Below, piece after piece: positions 24,636 through 31,785 of a DNA stretch of 64,000 nucleotides. The position numbers and the translations under genes are program-made. The notes beneath the pieces were generated by a model. That model saw only the letters and a list, made by a program, of their open reading frames with translations. It made no database searches and had not been told where the DNA came from. The DNA comes from Bacillota bacterium (GTDB lineage: Bacteria; Bacillota; Clostridia; Christensenellales; CAG-138), in NCBI GenBank assembly GCA_023409435.1, contig JAEYHP010000081.1, forward strand, positions 1 through 64,000. The letters run 5' to 3'. The stretch's first letter is position 1; the number at the start of each line of letters is the position of its first letter.

Positions 24636-24728
24636 TTACAAAGGCAACAGCAACCCAAGCCTGTTTCCATAGTAGTAGGAAACAGACTCGTAAGAGGAAG
24701 CGATTGTCCTAATAAATCCGCTGTGCAC
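24636..24728 (-). CDS. tyrS leader peptide (Tyr-rich, attenuation)
   Basis: A 30-codon ORF with a GTG start at 24728, TGGAGG 6 bases upstream (24735-24739) and TAA at 24636. The peptide contains SSYESVSYYYGNRLG: one Tyr at residue 13 and three in a row at 18-20 (TAC TAC TAT, 24669-24677). The Tyr triplet lies exactly in the loop of an 8-bp hairpin CTGTTTCC-N9-GGAAACAG. Ribosome stalling on scarce Tyr-tRNA would free TTGCCTT to pair with AAGGCAA of the terminator arm and allow tyrS transcription. The RBS, ORF, codons and terminator are seen; the regulatory behaviour is inferred from classic his/trp/phe leaders. Confidence 0.8.
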   Translation of the reverse strand: MHSGFIRTIASSYESVSYYYGNRLGLLLPL

Positions 24729-24756
24729 GGGGTACCTCCAAATTGGAATTGTGCAT

Positions 24757-24785
24757 ACTATAGCAGGAAACCTAGCATCTGTCAA
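24757..24785 (-). promoter_or_regulatory. tyrS promoter
   Basis: Minus strand TTGACA (24780-24785), 17-bp spacer, TATAGT (24757-24762). The transcript would start near 24750, just ahead of the leader-peptide RBS. Confidence 0.85.
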
Positions 24786-24814
24786 TTGACTTTGCGAGCC
24801 TTATTTGCTATCCT
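24786..24814 (+). promoter_or_regulatory. proS promoter
   Basis: TTGACT (24786-24791), 17-bp spacer, TATCCT (24809-24814). Its -35 box directly abuts the tyrS -35 box on the other strand. Confidence 0.8.
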
Positions 24815-24820
24815 TACTTA

Positions 24821-25097
24821 CGAATTGAATAGCAAAAGCGATGAAAAGAACCAGTACGCATATCGCCCCTATATAGAGAGAAGATGGTTGGTGAAAATCT
24901 TTGGGGGAGCTGCGGAAACCCGTCTTGGAGCTGCTGGCTGTAACGGAACCATTCCAGCAAGGCCCGCCGGAATCCCCCCGTCACAGGGGAAGCGTATTTT
25001 GTACGCGTGAGCGCAGAGGAGACCCTCTGAATTTAGGTGGTACCGCGGACCCAAAAGGTTCGCCCTAAGCGAAATGTCGCTTGGGGCGTTTTTATTT
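24821..25097 (+). promoter_or_regulatory. T-box riboswitch of proS
   Basis: The antiterminator signature AGGTGGTACCGCGGA (25035-25049) is nearly canonical. A terminator follows: CGCCCTAAGCGA/TCGCTTGGGGCG with TTTTT (25061-25093). Stem I begins around AGAGAGAAGATGG (24875 on). By alignment with glyQS-type leaders the specifier falls in GGAACCATTCC and reads CCA (24949-24951), a proline codon. Uncharged tRNA-Pro would be sensed to switch on proS. Confidence 0.93.
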
Positions 25098-25120
25098 TAG
25101 GGAGTACAGGAGGCAATGAT

Positions 25121-26842
25121 ATGAAGATCGATAAGCTGGTGGGGGAACGGTTTAAGGAGCGTCCGTCGGATTGCGTGATAGACAGCCACGCGCTGATGAT
25201 CCGCGGCGGCTACATGAAGTATGTGGCGAACGGCATCTACTCGCTCTATACGCCATTGAAGCGCATCACGCGGAAGATTGAGCAGATTATCCGGGAGGAA
25301 ATGGATGCGATCGACGGCCAGGAGGTCCTGTTCCCCGTGGTACTGCCCGGCAGCTTGTGGGAGGAATCCGGCAGGTTCACAAGCGTGGGCAGCGAGCTGA
25401 TGCGCATGAAGGACCGCAACGGAAGCCCCATGGTCTTAGGCATGACGCATGAGGAAGCCGCCGTGCAGCTGGTGCGCGAATACGGCCAGAGCTATAGTAA
25501 ATATCCTTTTATGATCTATCAGATCCAGACGAAATTCCGCGACGAGGCCCGCCCGCGCGGGGGACTCATCCGCGTGCGCGAGTTTACCATGAAGGACGCG
25601 TACTCCTTCCATACCTCTCAGGAGGATCTGGAGCGGTATTATGAGGAGTTCCTGCACGCGTATGAGAGGATATTCGCCCGGGCGGGGATACCGGAGGTGA
25701 TCTCCGTCTTATCCGACTCCGGCATGATGGGCGGTAGCGTATCCCATGAGTTTATGCTGCTGACCCCGGTGGGCGAGGATACCATTGTGCTTTGTAACGA
25801 GTGCGGCTACCGCGCCAATATGGAAACTGCGGAAAGCATCATTCATAACGAAATGCCGGAAACGCTGGAGGAAGCGAAGCTAGTGCACACCCCGCACCAG
25901 CAGACGATTGAGGACGTGTGCAATTATCTTAAGCTTTCAACGGATCATTCCATTAAGGCCGTGGTATATCAGCGCAACGCGGACGACAGCTACGTGCTGC
26001 TCTTTATCCGCGGGGATCTCGAAGTGAACGAAACGAAGCTTTCCAATGTGGTGGGGAATATCCATCCCGCCGTCATCACGCCAGACTCCGGCCTCCATGC
26101 GGGCTATATCGGGCCATACAACCTGAAGACTAACGCGATGGTGCTCTTTGACAAGTCTTTGGAGGGTGCCGGTAATCTCTGCTGCGGCGCGAACCGGGAG
26201 GAATACCACTATACCGGCGTGCAGCTCGAACGGGACTGCGGCAAGGTTACATACCAGGATTTTGCCAAGGCGAAGGAGGGCGGCGTGTGCCCCGCGTGCG
26301 GCAAGCATTCTATCTCGGTTTCCCGCGGCATAGAGGTGGGCAACATATTCCAGCTTGGCGTGAAGTATTCAAAGGCCATGAACATGCAGTATCTTGATAA
26401 GGACGGTACGCTCAAAAACCCCATCATGGGCTGCTACGGCATCGGCGTGGGGCGGCTTGCGGCCTCCGTCTGTGAGGTGCACCATGACGATTACGGCCCC
26501 ATCTGGCCGATCTCCATCGCCCCCTGGCATGTGCACCTGTGCTGCGTGCGCGCGGACGATGTGGAAGCGCATGTGCTTTCCGATGTGCTCTACCAGACCT
26601 TGCAGCGCAAGGGTCTCGAGGTGGTCTACGACGACCGCGCGGTGAGCGCGGGCGTCATGTTCTCCGACGCGGATTTACTCGGTGTGCCCGTTCGCGTGGT
26701 GGTCAGCCCCCGGAATCTCAAGGAGGGCTGCGTGGAGGTTTCTACGCGGGATAAGACGGTCAGCCGCAAGGTGCCCGTTGCCGAGGCCGCGGACGCGGTG
26801 CTGGGGCTGGTGAGAGAGCTGATGGAGGACGTGGGGGAGTAA
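25121..26842 (+). CDS. proS: Prolyl-tRNA synthetase (bacterial type with editing insertion)
   Basis: A 573-residue class II synthetase. Motif 2 region TKFRDEARPRGGLIRVREFTMKDAYSFH (part: FRDEARPRGGLIRVREF), the TxE loop GMTHEEAAVQL, a YbaK-like editing insertion between motifs 2 and 3 (about residues 230-390, with VYQRNADDSYVLLFIRGDLE), motif 3 GCYGIGVGRLAA, and the C-terminal anticodon domain. It charges tRNA-Pro and edits Ala-tRNA-Pro. ATG 25121 has AGGAGGC upstream. The gene is controlled by the T-box leader. Confidence 0.98.
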   Translation: MKIDKLVGERFKERPSDCVIDSHALMIRGGYMKYVANGIYSLYTPLKRITRKIEQIIREEMDAIDGQEVLFPVVLPGSLWEESGRFTSVGSELMRMKDRNGSPMVLGMTHEEAAVQLVREYGQSYSKYPFMIYQIQTKFRDEARPRGGLIRVREFTMKDAYSFHTSQEDLERYYEEFLHAYERIFARAGIPEVISVLSDSGMMGGSVSHEFMLLTPVGEDTIVLCNECGYRANMETAESIIHNEMPETLEEAKLVHTPHQQTIEDVCNYLKLSTDHSIKAVVYQRNADDSYVLLFIRGDLEVNETKLSNVVGNIHPAVITPDSGLHAGYIGPYNLKTNAMVLFDKSLEGAGNLCCGANREEYHYTGVQLERDCGKVTYQDFAKAKEGGVCPACGKHSISVSRGIEVGNIFQLGVKYSKAMNMQYLDKDGTLKNPIMGCYGIGVGRLAASVCEVHHDDYGPIWPISIAPWHVHLCCVRADDVEAHVLSDVLYQTLQRKGLEVVYDDRAVSAGVMFSDADLLGVPVRVVVSPRNLKEGCVEVSTRDKTVSRKVPVAEAADAVLGLVRELMEDVGE

Positions 26843-26942
26843 AACGTTAGATAAGTAACCCCGAAAGGCAAGGTGTCTAGTACTGCATTGCAGCGTATCC
26901 AGAAAAATGGACCACAAAAGTTTCTGTGCTTTACATGTCATA

Positions 26943-26969
26943 AAAACCTCCAGAATCTCTGGAGGTTTT
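26943..26969. terminator. Bidirectional intrinsic terminator
   Basis: AAAACCTCCAGA and TCTGGAGGTTTT (12 bp) with a 3-base loop, between proS and the convergent lipoprotein gene. Confidence 0.88.
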
Positions 26970-27048
26970 CGAATTTTAGGGGCTAACTAGCTTTTTGGCT
27001 GAGACGGTTCAAGTCTTATGATGAAGGCCTGCTGGATGCATTTCACCA

Positions 27049-27657
27049 TTACTTCAGCAAATGCACATCTTCTTCGCTGAGTTCGAGTGGAACCGTCTCC
27101 GATTGCGTTCCGTCACTCCAATTGATTTGGACAGTGATGCTCTTTAGCGCTTCTGCAAGTCCCTCGGGTGAAAGGTCATAGTAAGAATCCAAATCCTCCT
27201 CAGAAGTCAGTAACATTTCCCATTCGTAAGAGAAACCCCATATTATGGGTCCATCTTTTGAGCCAGCCGCTAATGCCTCTTCTTGCGTAGTAATATCCAT
27301 TTTATCACTCGCAAATTTTAAGATATGGCTGGCAATATAGGGCTCTACCTCTGAATTGAGCTGGAGCTCATACCATACTTCTTTAAACTCCAGATTTGTT
27401 ACATTACTGATTAACACAGACACGAACAGCCGGTTTTCAAATTGGTCGGTCTGAATTAAACTTTCATTTTGAAACACCTGCTGCTGCTTGCTGATTACCT
27501 TTACCTCTGTTACAGATATTTCAAATGGTTGAGCTGGGTCAACATCAGAATTCGGATTAATCGGTGCTTGCTGAGGCGTACAGGCGACCAGCAAACAGAC
27601 CAATATAGAAAGGCCCAACAGCAACATCTGAATAGAGGTAAATCGATTGTTTCCCAT
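27049..27657 (-). CDS. Putative lipoprotein of unknown function
   Basis: A 202-residue protein with a lipoprotein signal (hydrophobic MLLLGLSILVCLLVAC, lipobox LVAC, Cys at about residue 26) and a beta-rich mature part (FEISVTEVKVISKQQQVFQN, VWYELQLNSEVEPYI, TVQINWSDGTQSETVPLEL). It resembles immunoglobulin-like or DUF-type secreted domains, not a named family. It sits 26 bases downstream of a secreted-protein gene on the same strand. Base composition is visibly AT-richer than its neighbours, suggesting acquisition. Confidence 0.75.
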   Translation of the reverse strand: MGNNRFTSIQMLLLGLSILVCLLVACTPQQAPINPNSDVDPAQPFEISVTEVKVISKQQQVFQNESLIQTDQFENRLFVSVLISNVTNLEFKEVWYELQLNSEVEPYIASHILKFASDKMDITTQEEALAAGSKDGPIIWGFSYEWEMLLTSEEDLDSYYDLSPEGLAEALKSITVQINWSDGTQSETVPLELSEEDVHLLK

Positions 27658-27683
27658 TATCTTTCACCCTTCCATATGCAGTA

Positions 27684-28358
27684 CTACCAAGGCAAATCAT
27701 CCAATATCAATTGAGCCACGCAACGTTGCCTGGCTTCCTCAAGGAACCAAGCTTCACTGTTATTATACTTCATTCCGATATCAGTCGCGGCTGGGGAACT
27801 AAGATAATCCGTGCTCTTTGTAGTCCAAATTCCGCTTGAGTTTCTCGTTGCGCCAAGAACATGCTTATACCAGTCCCTTTTCCCAGAGAAAACCCAAGGA
27901 AGATAGTTTGTTTCATCAGCCCATCTAGCTTCACCTTGCTTTTGATAGGTGACATAGGATTTAAATGTCTTTGCTTGAGCGTATGTATTTTGGCTTGCGA
28001 TTAAGCCAACCACAGAGAGAATTGTGGAGACTGTCATTGCAGGAACACTACCAAAAAACGAAAGTGCAATAGATGCAATACTGGCGTAGTTGCCAATTTC
28101 GCTGTCGCACTCAATTATCCCGTTGCTCGAACCTTGAATAGTTCTTAAACGGGTGTATATGGGGTAAGTTCCAATCGTTAAAGGCCTTATTTCATTGGGG
28201 TCAGGGTAAAATACCGCCTCCTCAGAAGTATATATAACCTTTGTTTCGCCCGAGTTAATATCCTCCATGGTAATGTGCGGTATATACGCAAACGAGGAGA
28301 TTGACACTGAGAAAACCATTATTAGCGTCACAAACGCCGCGAGTATTTTCCTTCTCAT
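27684..28358 (-). CDS. Secreted protein of unknown function
   Basis: A 224-residue protein with a Sec signal peptide (KILAAFVTLIMVFSVSISSFA, quoted as AAFVTLIMVFSVSISSFA) and probable cleavage after SSFA at about residue 24. A central hydrophobic stretch (ASIASIALSFFGSVPAMTVS, TILSVVGLIAS; residues 92-125) followed by a Trp/Tyr-rich region (ARWADETNYLPWVFSGKRDW) resembles secreted clostridial proteins with a pore-like or geobacillin-26-like layout, but I do not recognise a family. AAAGGAG precedes the ATG. It is likely in an operon with the lipoprotein, which could be its partner. Confidence 0.7.
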   Translation of the reverse strand: MRRKILAAFVTLIMVFSVSISSFAYIPHITMEDINSGETKVIYTSEEAVFYPDPNEIRPLTIGTYPIYTRLRTIQGSSNGIIECDSEIGNYASIASIALSFFGSVPAMTVSTILSVVGLIASQNTYAQAKTFKSYVTYQKQGEARWADETNYLPWVFSGKRDWYKHVLGATRNSSGIWTTKSTDYLSSPAATDIGMKYNNSEAWFLEEARQRCVAQLILDDLPW

Positions 28359-28590
28359 AATACATACTCCTTTCGTCGAATAAGCCTTTTTTCTAGCAAT
28401 TGAATCGCATCATATTTCACAGAAGCCCATTGGATTCACCCCCTTGGTTGTAGGTTCTACACTATATACACAATTAGGGGGGAGCAAATGTGACATAAAT
28501 TTATACAATTAACAAATTATTCATAAAAATTACGGATTAGTAATCCGTGTCCGGCGCATGATAAAGCATGTGCCACGGTATTATTAAAAC

Positions 28591-28619
28591 AATCCCGAAG
28601 GGCGGCACCCTTCGGGATT
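28591..28619 (-). terminator. Intrinsic terminator of XRE module B
   Basis: AATCCCGAAGGG and CCCTTCGGGATT (12 bp), loop CGGCA; on the minus strand followed by GTTTTAATA. It lies 9 bases after the XRE stop. Between here and 28358 nothing else is clear except an AT-rich promoter region and a CCCCCTT/AGGGGGG repeat at about 28439-28484. Confidence 0.75.
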
Positions 28620-28627
28620 TTCTTCCA

Positions 28628-28858
28628 TCATTTTGTTCTAGGATACGGTTTCTTCTCTGCCGTCAGCCCCACCAAGTAATCCACGCTCGTTTTATAGTAT
28701 AGCGCAAGCTTCACCATGAGATGAAGCGGGATGTCCCGTTCTCCACGCTCGTATTTGGAATAGAGGGAACGGTCGCACTTTAGATATTCCGCTATTTGCT
28801 TTTGTGAGAAATCATTGTCCTCACGCATATCTCGGATTTTTAATCTCAATTCTATCAC
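28628..28858 (-). CDS. XRE-family HTH regulator (module B)
   Basis: A 76-residue Cro/CI protein (RLKIRDMREDNDFSQKQIAE; RSLYSKYERGERDIPLHL; YYKTSVDYLVGLT). It starts with GTG at 28858, has no Shine-Dalgarno, and the candidate -10 box TATAAT (28867-28872, minus strand) ends only 8 bases before the start, so the mRNA is probably leaderless. It is divergent from the small gene at 28939, with two operators between them, as in module A. Confidence 0.88.
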   Translation of the reverse strand: MIELRLKIRDMREDNDFSQKQIAEYLKCDRSLYSKYERGERDIPLHLMVKLALYYKTSVDYLVGLTAEKKPYPRTK

Positions 28859-28866
28859 CCGTATTC

Positions 28867-28920
28867 ATTATAAAATTGGACTATTTGTCCATTGACGTTT
28901 GGGACTAATTGTCCCATAAT
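28867..28920. promoter_or_regulatory. Divergent promoters with twin GGAC-N5-GTCC operators
   Basis: Two near-identical operators: GGACTATTTGTCC (28878-28890) and GGGACTAATTGTCCC (28901-28915), 24 bp centre to centre. The first lies behind the XRE -10 box; the second fills the spacer of the small-gene promoter TTGACG (28892-28897), 17 bp, CATAAT (28915-28920). Confidence 0.8.
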
Positions 28921-28938
28921 GAATTCGAGGTGATATGG

Positions 28939-29106
28939 ATGTCGGATTACAATGCGATGTATGCTGCGCTTTTGCATGGACTGGAGGATGCGGTACACTG
29001 CTTAAAGCGGGCGCAGCAGGAAGGGGAGGAACTGTATCTGGAAGAAGGGTTAAATTTGGCTGCCTTGCAGCCTCCCGCACAGGAAAACAAAAAAGCCGCC
29101 GATTAG
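28939..29106 (+). CDS. Small acidic protein, DYxAMY family (module B)
   Basis: A 55-residue protein, MSDYNAMYAALLHGLEDAVH, then a helical region with EGEELYLEEGLNLAALQP and a QENKKAAD end. GAGGTGAT is 5 bases before ATG 28939. It is related in start, length, acidity and ending to the 56-residue protein at 23175. No membrane segment or known domain. Its promoter carries an XRE-type operator between -35 and -10, so the neighbouring XRE probably represses it. Confidence 0.75.
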   Translation: MSDYNAMYAALLHGLEDAVHCLKRAQQEGEELYLEEGLNLAALQPPAQENKKAAD

Positions 29107-29410
29107 AAGTCGACTTTTTAGAAACCTTTATACTACATGCTGTGGAAAGTATCGGTCATTATATTCGCGTGAGGCGAGGATTTCCGGCCCGCACCGGCTC
29201 CATCCACGGCGGATTGAATAGGGGACGCCATCCAATGTGAAGCGGATCGGCAGCTCCTATTGCAGAAATTCTAGCTTTTGATTGTTTTCCTTTACATACG
29301 CTTCTGCTTGAATAAATTAACCCATCCCTGTATGATGGCAAGTGATAGTATTTTTTGCATGTCAATATACGGACATGTAGGAAACGACATTACGATGGGG
29401 AGAAACAGGC
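29107..29410. other. Gene-free stretch with one inverted repeat
   Basis: No credible gene in these 304 bases. CATGTC-N8-GACATG (29358-29377) lies 34 bases before the next start and could be an operator. No clear promoter was identified. Confidence 0.5.
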
Positions 29411-30451
29411 ATGGACATTCTTAATCACCTGAAAAAGAAAAGTATCAAACGGTCTATTATTCTGATTATATTCTTTTTATTCTTCACAGTATCGGGCGTC
29501 ATGGTGCTCATGGAAAAGCCGGAGGAGCCGTTGGAACTGGCCGGGGTTTCTTATGAGGACGTTGGGAACAAGACCGGCGTTTCCATTGCACATTTTTACC
29601 CCATTTACGAGTTTGCTACAGAGGAGGAGGATGGGCATACTTACTACTATTACACCATTGCTGTGTTTGACCCAAACGAGGTCCTCTATCTCATGGGGCT
29701 GCGTACCACGCAGGAACGGAGCGAAACGCTTGCTCCCCTATTTGAAACCGAGGAGATGGTAGAGGCGGGCTTTTCTGTTTTCGGCAATATTTATACCCTC
29801 AGCGGTGACGCACGCGCCTACTTTGAGGAGTCGTTGGTTGAGCAGGAGATCCCCGCCGACATTCCCGTTGCGTACTACTACCTGAAGGACAATGGCCATA
29901 CTCCCCAATCCGAGCATACCACCACGCTTGTAATGGGCGCGCTGTTGATCGCCATAGGGCTGCTCATGGCGTACTTCCCTATAAAGGCGTTGACAGGCGG
30001 CTTCCAGAAGAAGATCACTGCGGCGGCAGCAGTTGCCGGTAACCCGCAGCAGTTCCTTTTTGAATTGGATGAATTCTACGAGCAGACGACGCCCATCCAC
30101 GGCGTGCGGATGAACCGATCCCATCTGTTCTTCCAGACGGGTATGGAGTCTGTGCTGATCGACCCGCAGAATCTGGCTTGGGCATTCACCAAACGTACCC
30201 GTCATCACGTATACTTTATCCCAGTATTCAACAGCTACCGTGTAATCTTCTGCACAAACGGCAGAAAGACCCACGCCCTCAATGTCCGTTCTGAGGAAGA
30301 TGCGCAGGAGGTCCTTTCCCACATGCTGGCGATCTACCCGGACGTTGCGATTGGCTACAGCAAGCAGATAGAATCCCTGTACAAAAAAGATCCTGCCGTG
30401 CTGAAGCAGGCTGTGCGTGAGGCGCATTTTCAGCAGGGCGCGCAGGCGTAG
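29411..30451 (+). CDS. Two-helix membrane protein of unknown function (DUF6709-like)
   Basis: A 346-residue protein with an N-terminal helix (SIILIIFFLFFTVSGVMVLM, residues about 15-35), an extracytoplasmic domain of about 135 residues rich in acidic and Tyr residues, a second helix (LVMGALLIAIGLLMAYFPI, about 177-195) and a cytoplasmic C-terminal domain (LAWAFTKRTRHHVYFIPVFN; DVAIGYSKQIESLYKKDP). This matches the pattern of clostridial DUF6709 proteins; the name is from memory and not certain. ATG follows GGGGAGAAACAGGC. Single gene. Confidence 0.7.
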   Translation: MDILNHLKKKSIKRSIILIIFFLFFTVSGVMVLMEKPEEPLELAGVSYEDVGNKTGVSIAHFYPIYEFATEEEDGHTYYYYTIAVFDPNEVLYLMGLRTTQERSETLAPLFETEEMVEAGFSVFGNIYTLSGDARAYFEESLVEQEIPADIPVAYYYLKDNGHTPQSEHTTTLVMGALLIAIGLLMAYFPIKALTGGFQKKITAAAAVAGNPQQFLFELDEFYEQTTPIHGVRMNRSHLFFQTGMESVLIDPQNLAWAFTKRTRHHVYFIPVFNSYRVIFCTNGRKTHALNVRSEEDAQEVLSHMLAIYPDVAIGYSKQIESLYKKDPAVLKQAVREAHFQQGAQA

Positions 30452-30553
30452 CGTTGGTACTGCGGGTAACATAATGGAAGTATGAGAGGTATCTTCTCAT
30501 CAGCGGCATAAAGCTTACGGCAAAATCAGGCAGTTAGACATTTGAACCAAATC

Positions 30554-30586
30554 AGCGGCCCGGATTGCACGCAGTCCGGGCCGCGC
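30554..30586. terminator. Strong GC-rich hairpin between convergent genes
   Basis: AGCGGCCCGGATTGC pairs with GCAGTCCGGGCCGC (one G-T pair). No clean T-run, so termination is uncertain. It lies between the membrane protein and DUF1848 gene ends. Confidence 0.55.
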
Positions 30587-30629
30587 TGACTTTCGGTATG
30601 TGTTCTATCGGCTTTCTTGATTATCCGTC

Positions 30630-31568
30630 TTACTCCCACAACCTCGTTTGTCCATCCCGTAACGGCCGCATCTCTCGCTCCTTCACCACATCCCCGCTCA
30701 TGAGCTGCCCAAACAGCAGCGGGGAGGCGGGGTCATGCCCGCGCATATGCTCCAGAATGGCGGCGTTCGAATGGTTGGCATAGCAGTAGCGGCAGCCGTT
30801 GGAGCAGGTATCATACATGCCGATGTCGATGCTTTCACTGCACCCGCATTCTGGCCTCTGGTTTGGGTCCTTGCGGGAGGAAAGCGGAACACCTGAGAGT
30901 TCGCTCAGTAAGGCAGCATCCACGCACCGGGCGGGTTGTACGCCGCAATCGCTGAAATCCATCCGTTCCGCGCACGCCTGCATGGTGAGGCCACAGCCTT
31001 GCGCAATGGCGGAAAGGGCCGTCAGCAGCGCGCGCTTTTCTTCCTCCGATGGGTCGATGATGTGCAAGTCCTTTGTATTGCTAACGGTGCTGCGGTAAAA
31101 ATCCAGAAAGCTGACGATGCAGGTTGTGGTATAGCCCTTTAGCCGCCGGGCGAGTTTTTCAAAGTATTCGATATGGTACGCCGCCGTATAGCGGGGGTTA
31201 CATAAAATCGGGTCATACCGCCAGATAACGCGGCGGGGACCGATGGCATCGGACAATCGCTGGAACGTCGGCACAAGGACGTCGTTTTTGCTGGGTAAAT
31301 TCGCTTCCACATCCGTCCCGTAGGGCGTCAGCGTAAACTGAAAATAGTAGGCGTATTCCTTGAGGGCGGAAAGCTTCGAGAGCATGGGGGAGGGGTTCTT
31401 GGTCCAGAACACAATACCGTCCACCAGATCGGGAGAGAGGGATACTTTGCTCACCTGTTTGGAATTCATGGGATTGCGCACGTAAACAAACCCCGCCTGC
31501 AATCTGTTCAAAAACCAGTCGGAATAAAAAGCGGGGATATCGGTTCGTCTGCTTGCGCTGATGAGCAT
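30630..31568 (-). CDS. DUF1848 family protein
   Basis: A 312-residue protein with the family start MLISASRRTDIPAFYSDWF, the segments VRNPMNSKQVSKVSL and VFWTKNPSPM, WRYDPIL, and a C-terminal Cys cluster PECGCSESIDIGMYDTCSNG then CRYCYANHS, which suggests an Fe-S or zinc site similar to radical SAM relatives. Activity is not established. ATG 31568 opens the conserved domain. Two short copies of its 5' end occur at 33356 and 34067, on the same strand. Confidence 0.88.
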   Translation of the reverse strand: MLISASRRTDIPAFYSDWFLNRLQAGFVYVRNPMNSKQVSKVSLSPDLVDGIVFWTKNPSPMLSKLSALKEYAYYFQFTLTPYGTDVEANLPSKNDVLVPTFQRLSDAIGPRRVIWRYDPILCNPRYTAAYHIEYFEKLARRLKGYTTTCIVSFLDFYRSTVSNTKDLHIIDPSEEEKRALLTALSAIAQGCGLTMQACAERMDFSDCGVQPARCVDAALLSELSGVPLSSRKDPNQRPECGCSESIDIGMYDTCSNGCRYCYANHSNAAILEHMRGHDPASPLLFGQLMSGDVVKEREMRPLRDGQTRLWE

Positions 31569-31617
31569 GGATGCCTCACGTTTCTTAGGGGTAAGTACAT
31601 GGTAGCAGGAAAATAAA

Positions 31618-31648
31618 AATCCCGCAATGCGGAGGCAGTTGCGGGATT
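31618..31648. terminator. Hairpin upstream of DUF1848
   Basis: AATCCCGCAA and TTGCGGGATT with an 11-base loop. A diverged copy, with matching stem changes (AATCCTGCAATTGCA/TGCAATTGCAGGATT), occurs upstream of the broken DUF1848 copy at 33356. Confidence 0.6.
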
Positions 31649-31705
31649 GTGCATTATGATTTGTCTGCAGACATTAATAAAATGATAAACTTATCGCTTT
31701 CTTTT

Positions 31706-31737
31706 GGTCCTTTTCTTTCCCGTGAAAGAAAAGGACC
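31706..31737. terminator. Long hairpin after rmuC
   Basis: GGTCCTTTTCTTTC and GAAAGAAAAGGACC form a perfect 14-bp stem with a 4-base loop, 48 bases after the rmuC stop. Not followed by a strong T-run. Confidence 0.6.
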
Positions 31738-31785
31738 GTACCCCACCTTACATTACTTTCACAAGGCTGCCATCTAAGCACCATA

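Noticed and set aside
24555..24750. T-box riboswitch upstream of tyrS
   Set aside because: GGAGGTACCCCG looks like a degenerate T-box core, but it is at the 5' end of the leader rather than next to the terminator and is explained by the leader-peptide RBS; no Stem I fits before it.
27684..28358. Lantibiotic or other RiPP precursor
   Set aside because: Far too long, with a Sec signal and no modification enzymes nearby.
31706..31737. Insertion-sequence terminal repeat
   Set aside because: A simple self-complementary hairpin with no transposase or target duplication nearby.
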